From Arachis hypogaea (lineage: Eukaryota; Streptophyta; Magnoliopsida; Fabales; Fabaceae): a stretch of DNA of 64,000 nucleotides. The notes beneath the pieces are model-generated. The model did not search any database, had not been told where the DNA came from, and saw only the letters and a list, made by a program, of their open reading frames with translations. The position numbers were made by a program, and so were the translations under genes. Numbering within the stretch: the stretch's first letter is position 1; every line of letters begins with the position of its first letter. This document shows positions 44,485-57,436 of the stretch, in pieces. Location: contig NC_092051.1 in the NCBI RefSeq assembly GCF_003086295.3, positions 64,357,772-64,421,771 on the forward strand. The letters run 5' to 3'.

Positions 44485-45454
44485 CAGAGATCTGGTTGTC
44501 CTCTATGGGCTTTTCATTCTTATTGGACTGAGGTTGGGAGCTTAAGGTTTTTCCACTCCTTAGACGAATGGCCTGGCATTCATCTGTTATCTGCTTAGAT
44601 AACTACTGCCTTGTTTGACTCAACTGGGCTTCTACATTTCTGTTAGAAGCTTGAGTTTCTTACAGAGCCCCTTGCAGTTCCAGCATTTGCTGGGCTAGGG
44701 CTTGCAGCTACTGAGTCAATGTGCCATCCTGCTTCGGAGGGTTAAATTCAGCAACTACTGCCTTAACCTCTCCTTTTATAGAGGTCTCAGGAGATGAGTA
44801 CAGATACTGATTAATGGCAACTATCTCAATGACATCTTAGGCTTCTTTAATGGTCTTTCTCATGTGTATATAACCACCATCCGATTGGTCCAGGGACATT
44901 CTAGCCATGCCTGAAAGCCATAGTAGAAGATGTCTAACTGTACCCATTCTGAAAACTTTTCAGTGGGGCATTTTCTTAATATCCTCCTTTACCTCTCCCG
45001 AGCAACATAAAGAAATTCACTGTCTCCTTGTTTGAAGCCTTGGATGTCCAGTCTCAGCTGGGTCATCTTTCTTGGGGGAAGTATTGGTTTAAAAACTTAT
45101 TCACTAACTGTTTCCAAGTTTTTAAACTAGCTTTAGGCTGGTTATCCAACCACCTTTTTGCTTGGTCCTTTACTGCAAAAGGAAAAAGCAATAACCTATA
45201 GACATCTTGGTTTACTCCCTCATTGTGTACTGTGTTAGCAATTTTTAAGAAATCAGCTAGGAATTTTGTAGGTTCTTCTTGAGGAAGCCCAGAATACTGG
45301 TAGTTTTGCTGCACTAGGATAATAAGTTGAGGGTTCACTTCAAAGCTACTAGCTCTGACGTGAGGTATGTGATACTTCTTTCATAGATGTCAACAGTGGG
45401 ATTTGTATAAGATCCTAGAGTTCTCTTGAACTCTTCATTCCCACTTGGGTTCAT
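44485..45454 (-). pseudogene. gag: E3 gag (broken)
   Basis: Start ATG 45454 (MNPSGNEEFKRTLGSY...). A frameshift near 45350 is followed by NPQLIILVQQN, FPFAVKDQAKRWLDNQ and FLNQYFPQER, then another shift and several stops through CPTEKFSEWVQLDIFYYG and the linker QAIRLRSGKTLSS. Similar to E1 gag throughout. Confidence 0.82.
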
Positions 45455-46823
45455 GATTGAGAAAGAAGAACGAAGAAAGAAGAAGATAAAAAGAGTAGAA
45501 GAAGAGATAGAGATAGAAAAGTTGAATAAGAATTAAAATATTTTTTTTGTTTTTATTTATTTATTTAATTAATTTTTGAAAATAAGTTAATTAATTTAAA
45601 AAGAATTTAAAATTTAATTTTTAAATTTCCGAAAATAGAAGAGAGAGAAGAGAGAGAAATTTTCGAAAATTAAGGGAGAAGAGACTTAGTTAGGTAGTTT
45701 TGAAAAAGAAGAGAGAGAGAAGATGATATTATTTTCGAAAATTAAGGAAGAGAAGAGTTTGTAAGGTGGTTTTGAAAAGGAAGAGAGAGAAGATGAGAGT
45801 TAGTTTTCAAAAATCAAGTGAGAAGAAAGTTAGTTAGGTGATTTTGAAAAGTAAGAGAGAGAAGATAAGATATTAATTAAGAAAAGAATTTAATTTAAAA
45901 TAAAATAGATGATATGAAAAGAAAAGATTTGAAATTAAAGTTTGAATTTTGAAAAAGATAAGATTTTGAAATTTGATTTTGAAAAAGATATCATTTTAAA
46001 ATTTGAAAAAGATTTGATTTTTGAAAACTTGACAGCTAAGATATGATAAGATAAAAATTTAAAATTGAAAATCTGAATTTTTATTTTGAAATTTTCGAAA
46101 ATTAATGAAAAATAAAAATACAAAAGATATTTTTTTTTTTGAATTTAGTGAGGAGAGAGAAAAACAAGTAAAAGACACCAAACGTAAAATTTTTAGATCT
46201 GGTGCACCCAATTTTCAAAAAGTTGGAGGGAAAATACAATGGGACAACAAACATAAAAATTTTAAGATCAAAACACATACAAGACTCAAGAACACTTTGA
46301 ATGTTAACAAAAACACAAAGAAGAAGACTCAAAGAAATTTTAAAGAACACAAGAATATAAAAGGAACACCAAACCTAAAATTTTTAGAAAACCAAGAAGA
46401 AATTTTTGAAAAACATAAAGAAAAATAACAAGAAAACACCAAACTAAGAAATTGAAACAAGATTTAAACAACGAAAAATTATTTTTGAAAAATTTTTAGA
46501 AAGAAAGACTTGAAGAAAATGAAAATTCAAGCAAGAAAAAGCACAAAAGACTCAAACAAAGAACAATGATTAAAAAAATAAAATAAAAATTATTTTCGAA
46601 AAGCTTTTAAATATTTTCGAAAAATTTTGAAGAAATAAAAATAAAAGACACTTAATCAAAGTAGTACTCTTGCAAAAATCAAAGACTCAACAAGAACATA
46701 AATTGAACTAAGAAAAGAAAAAGATTTTTTAAAAAATTTTTTTTTTTAATTCAAGGACTTAACAAAAATAAAAATTACCTGATCTAGGGAGCAAGACAAT
46801 CCATCAGTTTGTCAAAACTCTAC
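45455..46823 (-). other. E3 leader
   Basis: Non-coding, A/G-rich on the + strand (U/C-rich in the element RNA). Inverted copies of AAGTTTGGTGTT-like phrases occur near 46170, 46370 and 46435. The tRNA-like segment of E1's leader is not seen here. Confidence 0.7.
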
Positions 46824-46843
46824 AATCCCCGGCAACGGCGCCA
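46824..46843 (-). promoter_or_regulatory. E3 primer-binding site (tRNA-Asp)
   Basis: On the + strand AATCCCCGGCAACGGCGCCA, the exact complement of the TGGCGCC... site, six bases from the LTR edge. Confidence 0.9.
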
Positions 46844-46849
46844 AAATCT

Positions 46850-48430
46850 TGGTGCATGTATGTAAACCGCACACTTCCGTACAGCAGTACCAGCAAGTGC
46901 ACTGGGTCGTCTAAGTAATACCTGAGCGAGTTAGGGTTGATCCCACGAGGATTGTGGCTTGAAGCAAGAAATGGTTGTCTTGCAGGTCTTAGTCAGGCGT
47001 AATCTGAATGACTTGGATTATATTATGTGAATCTTGAATGATTATATGTCATAAATGCTTGGACATTAAGTAGAAATAAGGATAGGAATTATATGCTGGG
47101 AATAGAGTTGAGAGTCGGAGTTGCTTTGTCCTTCTGAATGAACTCTGGTATTACTATCTTCCTTGCTTGTGAATGATCTTCCTCTCTGGCAGGTTGTAAG
47201 TGATCAACGCCACTGCCCATGTTCATTGATCTCCTCTACTACAGAATGAATGCCAAGGCCCTTGGTCATTCAATCTAACGGAGGGTGAAGCTCTAGCAAA
47301 TCATTCTCTTGGCAATCCTACTCAACACACCTCAGACAAGGTCAAATCTTCCTGATCAGAGAACACTGCTTTTTTGGATCTAGACTATACCACGAAGACC
47401 CTAATCTCCCCAGAAATCGGCTGAACTGGTGTCTCGAAAAGTCCCCAACGAAGTCGGGGATTAATCATCTGAGAGATGTATAACCATAGTTGTTGGCTCG
47501 TGCTTTTATTCCAAGTACTCACACGAACCCAAGTAGATGCGGGTGTTTGTCAGGCACGTTCATCTTAATTTGATGAACAGAGCTAATTTGTCAGATCATC
47601 CTGCCCACCACCACAAAGATCAGGATATACATCTTGGAGATGGATCAAACACAGATCGAAGAACAAACAGCAATGCTTTTATTAATTTATAGGACTAAGC
47701 AAGGTTTCTCCCCTCAACCAAGGAGGTTTATAAACTCATATCGAGGTAAATTAGAATGTTAAATGTGCATGATGGTGAAAAGTGATGATCAAAAGTTCTG
47801 AATAACATGAATTAAATCCCTTAAATACTAAACTAATGACTAGTAAGGGTATAACAGTCTTTTTAGTGCTAAAATCCACTTCTGGGACCCACTTGGCGAG
47901 TGTTTGGGCTGAGATTTGATGAGATCCACGTGCTATGAGGTCTCTGGGTATGGAACGCCAGTTGGGGGGTCATCTCTGGGCGTTTGGACATTGGGCTCTG
48001 CTTCCTTGGGCGTTGGACGCCAGAAAAAGGTAGGAAGGTGGCGTTGGACGCCAGATTTGGGCCTTCTACTCCGAAACAACATATAGACTATTATATATTG
48101 CGGGAAAGCTCTGGAAGTCAGATTTTCATAGCCGTTAAGAACGCTCTATTTGGACTCTTGTAGCTCCCAAAAATCTCTTCCGAGTGCAAGGAGGTCAGAT
48201 CTGGACAGCATCTGCAGTGCTTTCTCTGTCTCTGGATCAGACTTTTGCTCCAGCTCCACAAATTCAGCCAAAAAATACTTGAAATAGTTTAAAAACACAG
48301 AAACTCAAATTGGAATCCAAAAATATTAATTTAACACTAAAACCTATAAAAACTTAATGAAAACTAAGTAAAACCTATTAAAAACTATATGAAAACTATG
48401 CCAAAAAGTGTATAAAATATCCGCTCATCA
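46850..48430 (-). repeat. E3 5' LTR
   Basis: 1581 bp, + strand begins TGGTGCATG and ends GCTCATCA (element termini TG...CA). The palindrome array at about 47950-48060 includes GGCGTTGGACGCC units, 370-480 bp into the LTR as in E1. The partial partner is at 25080-26050. Confidence 0.9.
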
Positions 48431-48786
48431 TTATACACATGATATCTTTTTGATTATGTGCTATACCCAAGGAAGATTCCTTTTTCTGTCTTCTTGTCTA
48501 ACTTGCTTCTTTTTGTGTGGGAATGTGGACATAGTATATGCATCTAAAGACTCTTAGATGCTTTGTGGAAGGTTTTCGTCCACTCCATGCTTCAATTGGA
48601 GTTTTATTTTCTACTGCCTTAGTAGGACAATAATTTAGTAGGTATACTACTGTATAAATAGCTTCTCCCTAAACGATGTTTGGCAAAATTATTTCCTTGA
48701 GGATCAAGCATGCCATCTCCATCACAGTTTTATTTTTCCTCTCAGATAGTCCATTTTGTTCAGGAGCATATCCCACTGTGAGTTGA
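48431..48786 (-). pseudogene. Ty1/copia integrase fragment
   Basis: Translated on the minus strand from 48786: QLTVGYAPEQNGLSERKNKT, MEMACLILKE, YTVVYLLNYCPTKAVENKTP, EAWSGRKPSTKHLRVFRC. This is the typical end of the copia integrase core (ERKN, then the TP..AW.G.KP block). In-frame TAG codons interrupt it and both ends are cut: at 48430 by E3 and near 48787 by unrelated sequence. Confidence 0.9.
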
Positions 48787-48796
48787 TGCTCGACAT

Positions 48797-49790
48797 GTAA
48801 TACCCCATTAACCTAAGCATTACCTCTAGTCATAAAGCGAAGGATAACAAGACGTGATTATAGTTCTAAAGCTCATACATTAATAAATATGGAAAGAAAT
48901 AGTAACACTAAGAGCCCGATGAAGGAATAAAGTTTAAAATTGCATTTGCAGAATTACAAAGCGCAAAGCATACATACACATAACTAAAGGTCTGAAGGTT
49001 CAAGATAGAACATAAAATGTAATATAATAATCAGGATAGATATATATAAGCATAATAAACATAGAGTACTAGCCGCAGCCCGCGGAGTTTAGGCAGACTA
49101 GTCATATACAGACATAACAGGATTTTTGAGTTAAAACAGCTTATACAACTTATCTCTCAAAGTAAGCCTCTAGGGCAACATAGTATAATAGAAAAAGTGA
49201 GAGAGAGCTGTAACATAAAAACCAAAATACAAGATAACAAAAGATCCTCCGCTTTGTCACCATCCCCAACTCACTAAGGTGGGTTGCGACCTGCATCTGA
49301 AAAACAACAATAATATATGGTATGAGAACCGGAGGTTATCAGTATGGTAATAATACCCAATATATAAGATATAAGGTTCCGGGACACCAAAGGTAATCCT
49401 AGAACTTTGCATCAATAAATATTCAAGCTTAACAAAAAAAACCAAACACCATAATTAGGGTCATCTAAACTTAGGGGGATTTCTAACTAATACCAATCAC
49501 ACCACTGTATCTCACAGCCTTCACCAAGCTACCCTCCACGCAATCTCATCACCACCGCCTACCGAGCCTCCCCAAAACCAGAAGAAACCACAAAGTAATG
49601 CAAACAAGTACATCACAATTTAAGTTCATATACGGCATGTAGAATAATTAACAAGTAGTATGAGACATTTAGGCACAATAAAAATTAAGCAAAGCATACA
49701 AATAGGTAGAAGATGCATATGATGAATGCCTGTCCTATTCGCTCGTGATTTCACTTGTCGGTCCATAAATGCCAACTCGACACATCTTTT
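48797..49790. mobile_element. Probable LTR-retrotransposon remnant (unclassified)
   Basis: Starts TGTAATACCCC, a common start of plant Ty3 LTRs. Phrases such as 'gaaccggaggttatcagtatggtaa' and 'cctgtcctattcgctcgtga' recall legume chromovirus LTRs from memory. No ORF or primer site. The boundaries are guesses and the orientation is not established. Confidence 0.4.
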
Positions 49791-50808
49791 TTGGATGTAG
49801 CTTTTCTAATCCTAACACTTTCGCATTTTAATTTTTTCTGTTATTTTTAGGTCTTTTAGAAATTTTAGTTGCATTTTCTTGGTTTGTATATATATAATAA
49901 GCTTAGTAAAAATATGAAATTTTCCAAGAAATTTATCCATAGGGCATCCCAATTAATTTGAGTAAAAATTTTCATTGAACTTGCTTGAATTATATATTAT
50001 GGAACATGTTTTTGAGCTAAGAACACATGAGCATGTGAGTATTGGGCCTAATTGTGTGGTTACATCATATAACCACTATTTTCATTCTTGTGTGTATTAT
50101 TCTCTTTCTATGATTGTAATCTTTGATTTTTTTTAATTCTTTATGTCCATTATTTTCTGTATGAATGAATTTATATGATTGAGGCCTTTATTTCATTAGC
50201 TCACTTACCCAAATAGCCTTACCTTTTATCTACCATTGTTAGCCAACTTTGAGCCTATGCTAAACCCATTTTGTTCTTAATTTTAGCACATTACTAGCCT
50301 TAAAGTGGAAAATAATAAATGTCCTCAATTTGGATCTTTGATTAGCTTAGGGTAGTGAGGTGTGTATCATTCAAGTGTGGGGAAATTTGGGAACATTGGT
50401 TGGGATAAAAGTGTGTTTTTGTATTTTTAATGAAGACCTTGGGAATTGGGTACATACTCATGCGTTAAATGTTTAAACCATATGCATTGATACTTTTGTA
50501 TATATTTCATTGCAAAAAGAAAAAGAATGATGATAAAGAAAAATAAAAAGAAAAAAAGGAGAAAAAGAAAAGGAAAAGAAAGTAATAAAAAGGGGACAAA
50601 ATGCCTCAAAGGAAAGTCCAATAATAATCAATGCATATGGGTTGTGAATTGAAAAGAAAAGAGTATGCATGAGTGTGTGAAAAAGTGAAAAATGGGTAGT
50701 TATATTTGTATTAGAATCGTATAGGTTGTTGTATGTGTTAGGTGGGAGCTTAAGTTAGTCAAAGATTCAAATTTCAAGCTCACTTGGCCATATATATCCT
50801 TACCTTGA
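49791..50808 (+). mobile_element. E6 3' internal region, left part
   Basis: Non-coding, A-rich near 50510-50590. It resembles 1-300 and joins logically to 62926 after removal of E5: 'ccttacctTGA' continues as 'ccctagccccattacaacct'. The last five bases CTTGA (50804-50808) are E5's target duplication. The start is uncertain. Confidence 0.6.
50804..50808 (+). repeat. Target-site duplication of E5 (left copy)
   Basis: CTTGA, repeated at 62921-62925. Confidence 0.88.
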
Positions 50809-52071
50809 TGATGACCGAAATTCACTCCCCATATAAAATCATGAATCCGTTCTTTGGCAAGCGCACCAAAAATTGTCGTCAAGTAATAACCCACAGTGGA
50901 CTGGGATCGTATCTACAGAGATTGGTAGATTTTAGCAATTTTAATCAATGGGCGAATTAGTCAAGCTGAGCAATATAGGTTGTGATTACAGAATTTTAAA
51001 CGAGCAGAATTGTAAATTACTCAAAAGTAAAGAAAAGCAATAAAGTGCAGAAGAGTAAATGGCAAGAATGTAAAGTGCAGAAACATAAATGACTAAATTG
51101 TGAATATGAATGGGGGATAACAGAATGTAAACAAAGCTATAAGGAATGTGGGAAGTAAGAATAGGGAAAATTCATTGGGGTCAGGAGATATTATTCTCTT
51201 TGAATTAAATCCAGCTCATCTCATCTTCAATCATGCAACTCATTGATCTCTTGGCAATCATGATTGATTGAACCCCAATCCCCTGGTGATTCAATCTCTC
51301 AAATCTTAATAATCAGCGAATTCCTTGGTCCAATTGCTCATGAAGAGAGATATGCTTGGTCCCTGATTATACCACACATCCTCATAGATCCAAGTAGTAG
51401 GTGGATTATATGTAACCATATCCAATCACCAAAACCCAGATCTACTCAAGTTTGAGAAGGGATTTCAAGCATGGTTTCATGTTTCCTTTTCCAAGGCTCC
51501 CATGAAACCCATTTTGAATTCAAACTCTTTCCCAAGATGATTGAACACTTAGCATTAAAATGAAATTTCTTCTAGCAAATCAAAGAGAAGATGAAGAGAA
51601 GAAGAAATTCACTATCATTAATCCATCAAGTACAACAGAGCTCCCTCTCCCAAGGAGAGGGAATTTAGCTACTCATAGCTTAAGAAAAAAGTACAATAGA
51701 TGGAAGAGATGATGTGAAAACTAAATCTAACTATACTTCAACAAAAACTACTACTCAACAACCCCTTCTCAGTACTTCCAGGGTTATTTATACTATTCCT
51801 AGCACTAGAATTAAGAAAATACAAAAGAGAAAAGAAAATTACAGCAGGAGGGAAAGAAAACTCGTGACTTCTCCAGGCTTGGCGTCTGGCTGGCGCCTGA
51901 GTGGCATGCCATGCCTAGCCACTGAATTTGGCTTGGCGCGTCACGCCCAGCTCCTTAATTGGCACGCTCTTTGTCCTCCTTCCTGGTGTGCAATGCCTTC
52001 GAGCCCAAGTGGCACACCCAGGCTTATTCTTCCTCTTCTCCCTTCTGGAACTTTGAACTAGCGTGGCACAC
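50809..52071 (-). repeat. E5 3' LTR (partial)
   Basis: + strand begins TGATGACCGAAA and aligns with 60568-61870. The inverted TATA box is at 51785-51792 (TATTTATA). It is cut at 52071, within the GGCGTGCCACGCC array, by an LTR-B fragment. Confidence 0.88.
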
Positions 52072-53314
52072 TGATGAGCGGATAATTTATACGCTTTTTG
52101 GCATTATTTTTAGTAGGATCTAGTTACTTTTAGGGATGTTTTTATTAGTTTTTATGTTAAATTCACATTTCTGGACTTTACTACGAGTTTGTCTGTTTTT
52201 CTATGATTTCAGGTATTTTCTGACTGAAATTGAGGGACTTGAGCAAAAATTAGATTCAGAGGTTGAAGAAGGACTACTGATGCTGTTGGATTCTAACCTC
52301 CCTCCACTCAAAGTGGATTTTCTGGAGCTACAGAACTCCAAATGGCGCGCTCTCAACGGCTCAGGAAAGTAGACATCCAGGGCTTTCCAGCAATATATAA
52401 TAGTCCATACTTTTCCCGAGTTTAGATGACGCAAAAGGGCGTTGAACGCCAGTTCTATGCTGCAGTCTGGAGTTAAACGCCAGAAACACGTCACGAACCA
52501 GAGTTGAACGCCAAAAACATGTTACAACTTGGCGTTCAACTCCAAAAGAAGCCTCTACATGTGTAAACTTCAAGCTCAGCCCAAGCACACACCAAGTGGG
52601 CCCCGGAAGTGGATTTATGCATCAATTACTTACTTCTGTAAACTCTAGTAGCTAGTTTAGTATAAATAGGACTTTTTACTATTGTATTTACATCTTCGGA
52701 TCATCTTTGGAATATCTTTTGATCATTTGATCATGTTTTGAGGGCTGGCCATTCGGCCATGCCTGAACTTTATCACTTATGTATTCTCAACGGTAGAGTT
52801 TCTACACACCATAGATTAAGGTGTGGAGCTCTGCTGTTCCCCATGAATTAATACAAAGTACTACTGTTTTTCTATTCAATTCAACTTATTCCACTTCTAA
52901 GATATCCATTCACACTTCAACATGAATGTGATGATCGTGACAATCGTCATCATTCCCTATGAACACGTGACTGACAACCACTTCCGTTCTACCTTAGATT
53001 GAATGAGTATCTCTTGGATTCCTTAATTAGAATCTTCGTGGTATAAGTTAGAATCCATGGATGGCCATTCCTGAGATCTGGAAAGTCTAAACCTTGTCTG
53101 TGGTATTCCGAGTAGGATCTGGGAAGGGATGGCTGTGACGAGCTTCAAACTTGCGAGTGCTGGGCGTAGCGACAGACGCAAAAGGATCAATGGATCCTAT
53201 TCCAGTATGATCGAGAACCGATAGATGATTAGCCATGCTGTGACAGTGCATTGGACCATTTTCACTGAGAGGACAGGATGTAGCCATTGACAACGGTGAT
53301 GCCTAACATACAGC
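52072..53314 (+). repeat. LTR-B fragment inside E5
   Basis: Begins TGATGAGCGGATAATTTATACGC like the LTR at 23425. It follows that LTR to 'taacatacagc' (equivalent to about 24672), then stops. The last ~400 bp of the LTR and any internal region are gone. Palindromes at 52438-52545. Confidence 0.88.
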
Positions 53315-53764
53315 CAGGATCTCTTCAAAGCCAGGATGTTGTTGCTTCACCCTTTCTTCATAGCTCCGGGTGGAGTTTGTTTGCTTCACCATTAGCATCC
53401 TATCTATGGTGGAGGGGCTATAGTCAATAGCTTTCCCCCTAACATAACTCAGATAGCCATAAGGTTGCCTAGGTTGTGGCACTACATTGGCATAAAATTC
53501 TCTGACTAAGCTCTCCACCACCTTCCTTGGTGGGTTGTACAAGAGTGTCCATCCTCTGTTGTTGATCTCTCTATTGATTTCTAGATGCTCATTCCTTCCA
53601 AGTTGGAAGCCCACCTCCGCAATGATTTGCCTCTCACTCACCCAACCATAAAATTGGTTTTGGTTGAATGATGAAAGGAACTTGTATTCATTGAAGCTTG
53701 AGGATCTAGAGGTTAGTTCCTTGGTCTTTCTCTTCTTTGACGATGAGGCTCTTAGTGGTGCCAT
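53315..53764 (-). pseudogene. E5 ORF3, N-terminal part
   Basis: Starts at ATG 53764 (MAPLRASSSKKRKTKE, with a KKRK basic cluster). Family landmarks: FNQNQFYGWV, FQLGRNEHLEI, RGWTLLYNP, VREFYANVV, YLSYVRGKAIDYSP. Cut after about 150 codons by the deletion that brought in the LTR-B fragment. No stop before the junction. A divergent member of the family. Confidence 0.85.
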
Positions 53765-54840
53765 TGGGGGTGAGAAAAGAGGTTTGAAAGCTTGAAGAAG
53801 AGTTGAAGAAGAAATAAAGAACGGAGAGAAAAGCAAGGGTTTGCTCTACAACACCAAACTTAGGACTTGATTGTCCCTAATCAAATAGAAGAAAATAGGA
53901 AAGTAAGGGAACAAAAGGAAGATGAAGTGCAGAGGTTTGGGTGTGAAGTTGGGTTTGAAGTGTGGAGGGGAGTGGAGGGGTAAGTGGCTTTTTATAAGAA
54001 GAAAGTGTAGTCTGGAGGGTGGGGAAGGTGGAAAGTAAAAAGCAATTAAATGTTTTCCCACTTGAGAGTGGCGCCTAGCGTGGGAAGAGGCGCCAATCCT
54101 CACCCCTTTGGCTTCCTTCAAATGTTGGGTTCCAAGGTGAAAGTACACTTTGACTCCTTGCCCAGTGAACTCTCAATCAAGTGGGCCCCACCTCTCCTGA
54201 AATTGAAAACCGAAAACCCCATCAGTAATGAAAAAAAAATTCTTCACATTCCCTCTATTATGAGTCAATTAAAATTGCAATTGATGAGTGTCCCTTGGGA
54301 CACCAAACTTAATCTCATTGCATCTAATAAATTGGTCTCATCATTGGATTTTTATAAGTGGAATAAATTTACTCCTTTCACATTCCTTCTCTTCCAATCC
54401 CTTCGTACACATTAAAATCACCTTTTATGCACCCACCAATTTATTAAATGCTTCAAACTCAAATCATCTTGGGCTTACTGTGTGATTTTCATATGGTGGT
54501 GGCCACACAAAACTTAATTTCTGGGCTTACTTTCAAAGTTAATTTAATCAATAAGTTGTAAGCCTAAATTAAGTGGATTAGTGGCCACACCAAACTTAGC
54601 TTCTTAGCTAGTTTCTGAGCCCATTCTATAAACCTCAGTTAAGTGACTATGCAACCTTGCACTTCTAGTAAACAAAAGAAAATAAACTAAAGAACTATCA
54701 ACTAAGAGAATGAAATTAAAGCTACCTAACTTAACAATCATAAACTACTTTTAGAAAGCATGAAATTGAAAGGATATGAGTGTTGGGGTGCCTCCCAACT
54801 AGCGCTTCTTTAACGTCACTAGCTTGACGTTCCTTCCACG
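53765..54840 (-). other. E5 spacer between integrase and ORF3
   Basis: Post-pol hairpin block at 54782-54830 (stem GTTGGG/CCCAAC on the element strand). Inverted AAGTTTGGTGT motifs near 53853, 54301 and 54588. Stem-loop at 53867-53884 (minus: TTGATTAGGGACAATCAA) about 105 bases before ORF3. A small CpG palindrome is near 54068-54095. No palindrome array of the GGCGTT type. Confidence 0.72.
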
Positions 54841-56055
54841 TCAGTTGAGGTTATAGCTCACCCTCTGCTCATCCAATGAGTCTCCCAAGTAGTGCTTGAG
54901 CCTGTGGCCATTGACAGTGAAAGTCCTCTGTGTCTTGTCTTCCATAAGCTCTACATGACCATAGGGAGACACCTTGAGAATTGTAAAGGGGCTAGACCAT
55001 CTTGACTTAAGCTTCGCTGGGAAGAACTTGAGCTTTGAGTTGTATAGTAGCACTCTTTGGCCTTCCACAAACTCTCTTCTTGCTAGCTTTTGATCATGCC
55101 ATTTCTTTGTGTTTTTCTTGTAAATCTTAGCATTCTCATAAGCTTGATTTCTGAATTCTTCCAACTCATTCAGTTGTAGTAGCCTTCTTTCCCCAGCAGC
55201 TTGACTATCAAAGTTCAACATTTTTAGAGCTCAAAATGCTCAATGTTCAAGTTCTACTGGAAGGTGACAAGCTTTTCCAAACACCAATTGGTATGGAGAC
55301 ATGCCAATGGGTATCTTGAAAGATGTCCTATAGGCCCACAATGCATCATCCAGCTTCTTGGACCAATCTTTTCTTGAGTTTCCAACAGTCTTTTCAAGGA
55401 TTCTCTTGAGCTCTCTGTTTGAGATTTCAGCTTGACCATTGGTTTGTAGATGGTATGGGGTTGCCACTTTGTGCTTCACACCATACTTGAGGAGGGTTGT
55501 CTCAAGTTGCTTGTTGCAGAAGTGACTCCCTCCATCATTTATAAGAGCTCTTGGAACCCCATATCTGCTGAATATACTCTTCGTCAAGAAGTTAATGACC
55601 ACCTTGTTATCATTAGTTGGTGTAGCTATTGCCTCTACCCACTTTGACACATAATCCACAGCTACCAGTATATAATTGTTTGAGTATGAGGATGGGAATG
55701 GCCGCATGAAATCAATTCCCCATACATCGAACACTTCTGACTCCATGATGAACCTCTGTGGCATCTCATTTTTCTTGGGTAGATTACCAGCTCTTTGACA
55801 CTCATTGCATCTTGTCACCAAGTCCTTTGCATCCTTGACTATTGTCAGCCTATATAACCCACACTGCAGCACCTTGGATGCAGTTCTTTCTCCACTAAAA
55901 TGGCCTTCATATGTAGATCCATGACACTGCCATAGGACTTCTTGCCCTTCCTCCTGGGAAATGCACCTTCTCAAAATCCCATCAGCACACTTTTTGAACA
56001 AATAGGGCTCATCCCAAATGTAGTGTTTAGCGTCTTTGAGTAGCTTTCTCCTCAT
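54841..56055 (-). pseudogene. pol: E5 integrase
   Basis: Zinc finger ([12 protein letters not shown] ... CNECQ), core D in GIDFMRPF, D in INDGGSHF, E in [10 protein letters not shown], then the C-terminal module (GQRVLLYNSKLKFFPAKL, FTILKVSPYGHVEL, VNGHRLKHYLGD). A single frame except two TGA codons near 55225-55236. The best-preserved integrase in the window apart from those stops. Confidence 0.92.
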
Positions 56056-56556
56056 GTGTTTGTTGATGTTGGTTGGTAATTCCCCAATAGCCTTGAAGTT
56101 GGCTATGTCTGCAAACTAGGGGGCTTCTTGGATCATCATCAACTGCTCATCAGGGAATCTCTCATTCACTGCAAGTTGGTGTGCTTCATCTTCTTCGTGT
56201 GGGATTCTTGATAGGTGATCATCCACCTTGTTCTCTGCTCCACTTCTATCTTTGATTTCAATGTTGAATTCTTGAAGCAGCAAGATCCACCTTATCAATC
56301 TAGGCTTGGACTCTTGTTTGGTAAGCAAGTATTTAAGAGTTGCATGGCTAGTAAACACAATGACTTTAGAACCAATAAGATATGATCTAAACTTATCAAT
56401 TGCAAAAACTATGGCAAGAATTTCCTTCTTTATAGTAGTGTAATTCCTTTGATTCTCATTAAGGACTTTACTAGCATAGTAAATAACATGTACCAACTTA
56501 TCTCTCCTCTGTCCTAAAACAGCATCAACAGCAAAGTCTAATGCATCACACATCAA
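56056..56556 (-). pseudogene. pol: E5 RNase H
   Basis: [45 protein letters not shown] (Asp replaced by Ser) and VDDHLSRI. In the same frame as integrase, separated by one TAG near 56117 that replaces Trp (TGG) of the conserved 'P-W-FADIAN' stretch. Confidence 0.87.
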
Positions 56557-56712
56557 CTCAAAAGGTAAATCTCAGCAAGGTGGCGCTATAATAGGTGCAG
56601 AGGAAAGTCTGTTTTTAAGCTCTTCAAAGGCTAGCATGCATTCTCTATCAAAGATAAAAGGTACATTAGAGACAAGCAAGTTACTTAAACCTTCTATAAA
56701 AACCAGCATGTC

Positions 56713-57436
56713 CTAGAAAACTTCAAATTGCTTTGACATTCCAAGGTGGGGTAATTTTTCAATCACCTCCACCTTGGCCTTGTCCACCTCTATGCCTCTT
56801 TTTGAGATATTATGACCAAGAACCACCCCTCTGTGACCATAAAATGGCACTTCTCCCAATTCCAAACAAGGTTGGTTTCTTGGCATCTCTTTAGCACCAA
56901 GGCCAAGTGGTGTAAGCACTTAGAATATGAATCACCAAATACAGAGAAGTCATCCATAAACACTTCAATAAATCTTTCAATCATGTCTGAAAATATGGAG
57001 AGCATGCACCTTTGGAATGTTGCAGGTGCATCGCACAATCCAAAGGGCATTCTCCTATAAGCAAAGACACCATATGGACAAGTAAATGAGGTTTTCTCTT
57101 GGTCATTGGAGTCTACAACTATTTGGTTGTAGCCAGAATACCGTCCTAGAAGCAATAATATTCATGTCCCGCAAGTATTTCTAGCATCTGGTCCATGAAA
57201 GGCAGGGGAAAGTGATCCTTCCTGGTAGCTTCATTAAGCTTCCTATAATCTATGCACATGCGCCAGGCAGTCACTGTCGTTGTTGGTATCAATTCATTCT
57301 TCTCATTTGGCACAACAGTGATCCCTCTTTTCTTGGGGACTACTTGCACTGGGCTCACCCAAGGGCTGTCTGAGATTGGGTAAATCACCCCTGTTTGCCA
57401 CAACTTCAACACCTCTTTCTGGACTACTTCATTCAT
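56713..57436 (-). pseudogene. pol: E5 RT (frameshifted)
   Basis: First part 57436-57146: DSPWVSPVQVVPKKRGI, WRMCIDYRKLNEATRKDHF. Second part 57155-56790 in another frame: YSGYNQIVV, FGLCDAPATFQ, catalytic FMDDFSVFG. A further shift leads to GHNISKRGIEVDKAKVEVI. At least two frameshifts, so inactive. Confidence 0.88.

Larger units (their letters stand above)
25080..48430 (-). mobile_element. E3: Athila-like retrotransposon (minus), split by E4
   Basis: Read on the minus strand: 5' LTR 48430-46850, primer site, leader, gag, protease, RT, RNase H, integrase, palindromic spacer, ORF3 (split by E4 between 38664 and 27780), 3' UTR, and a partial 3' LTR 26050-25080 missing its last ~610 bp. The coding parts are closest to E1 but have many frameshifts. 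The flank at 48431 is a copia remnant; no target duplication can be checked because the left end is lost. Confidence 0.88.

Noticed and set aside
49257..49445. Short ORF in 48797-49790
   Set aside because: No similarity recognised and no start context; the stretch looks like LTR remnant.
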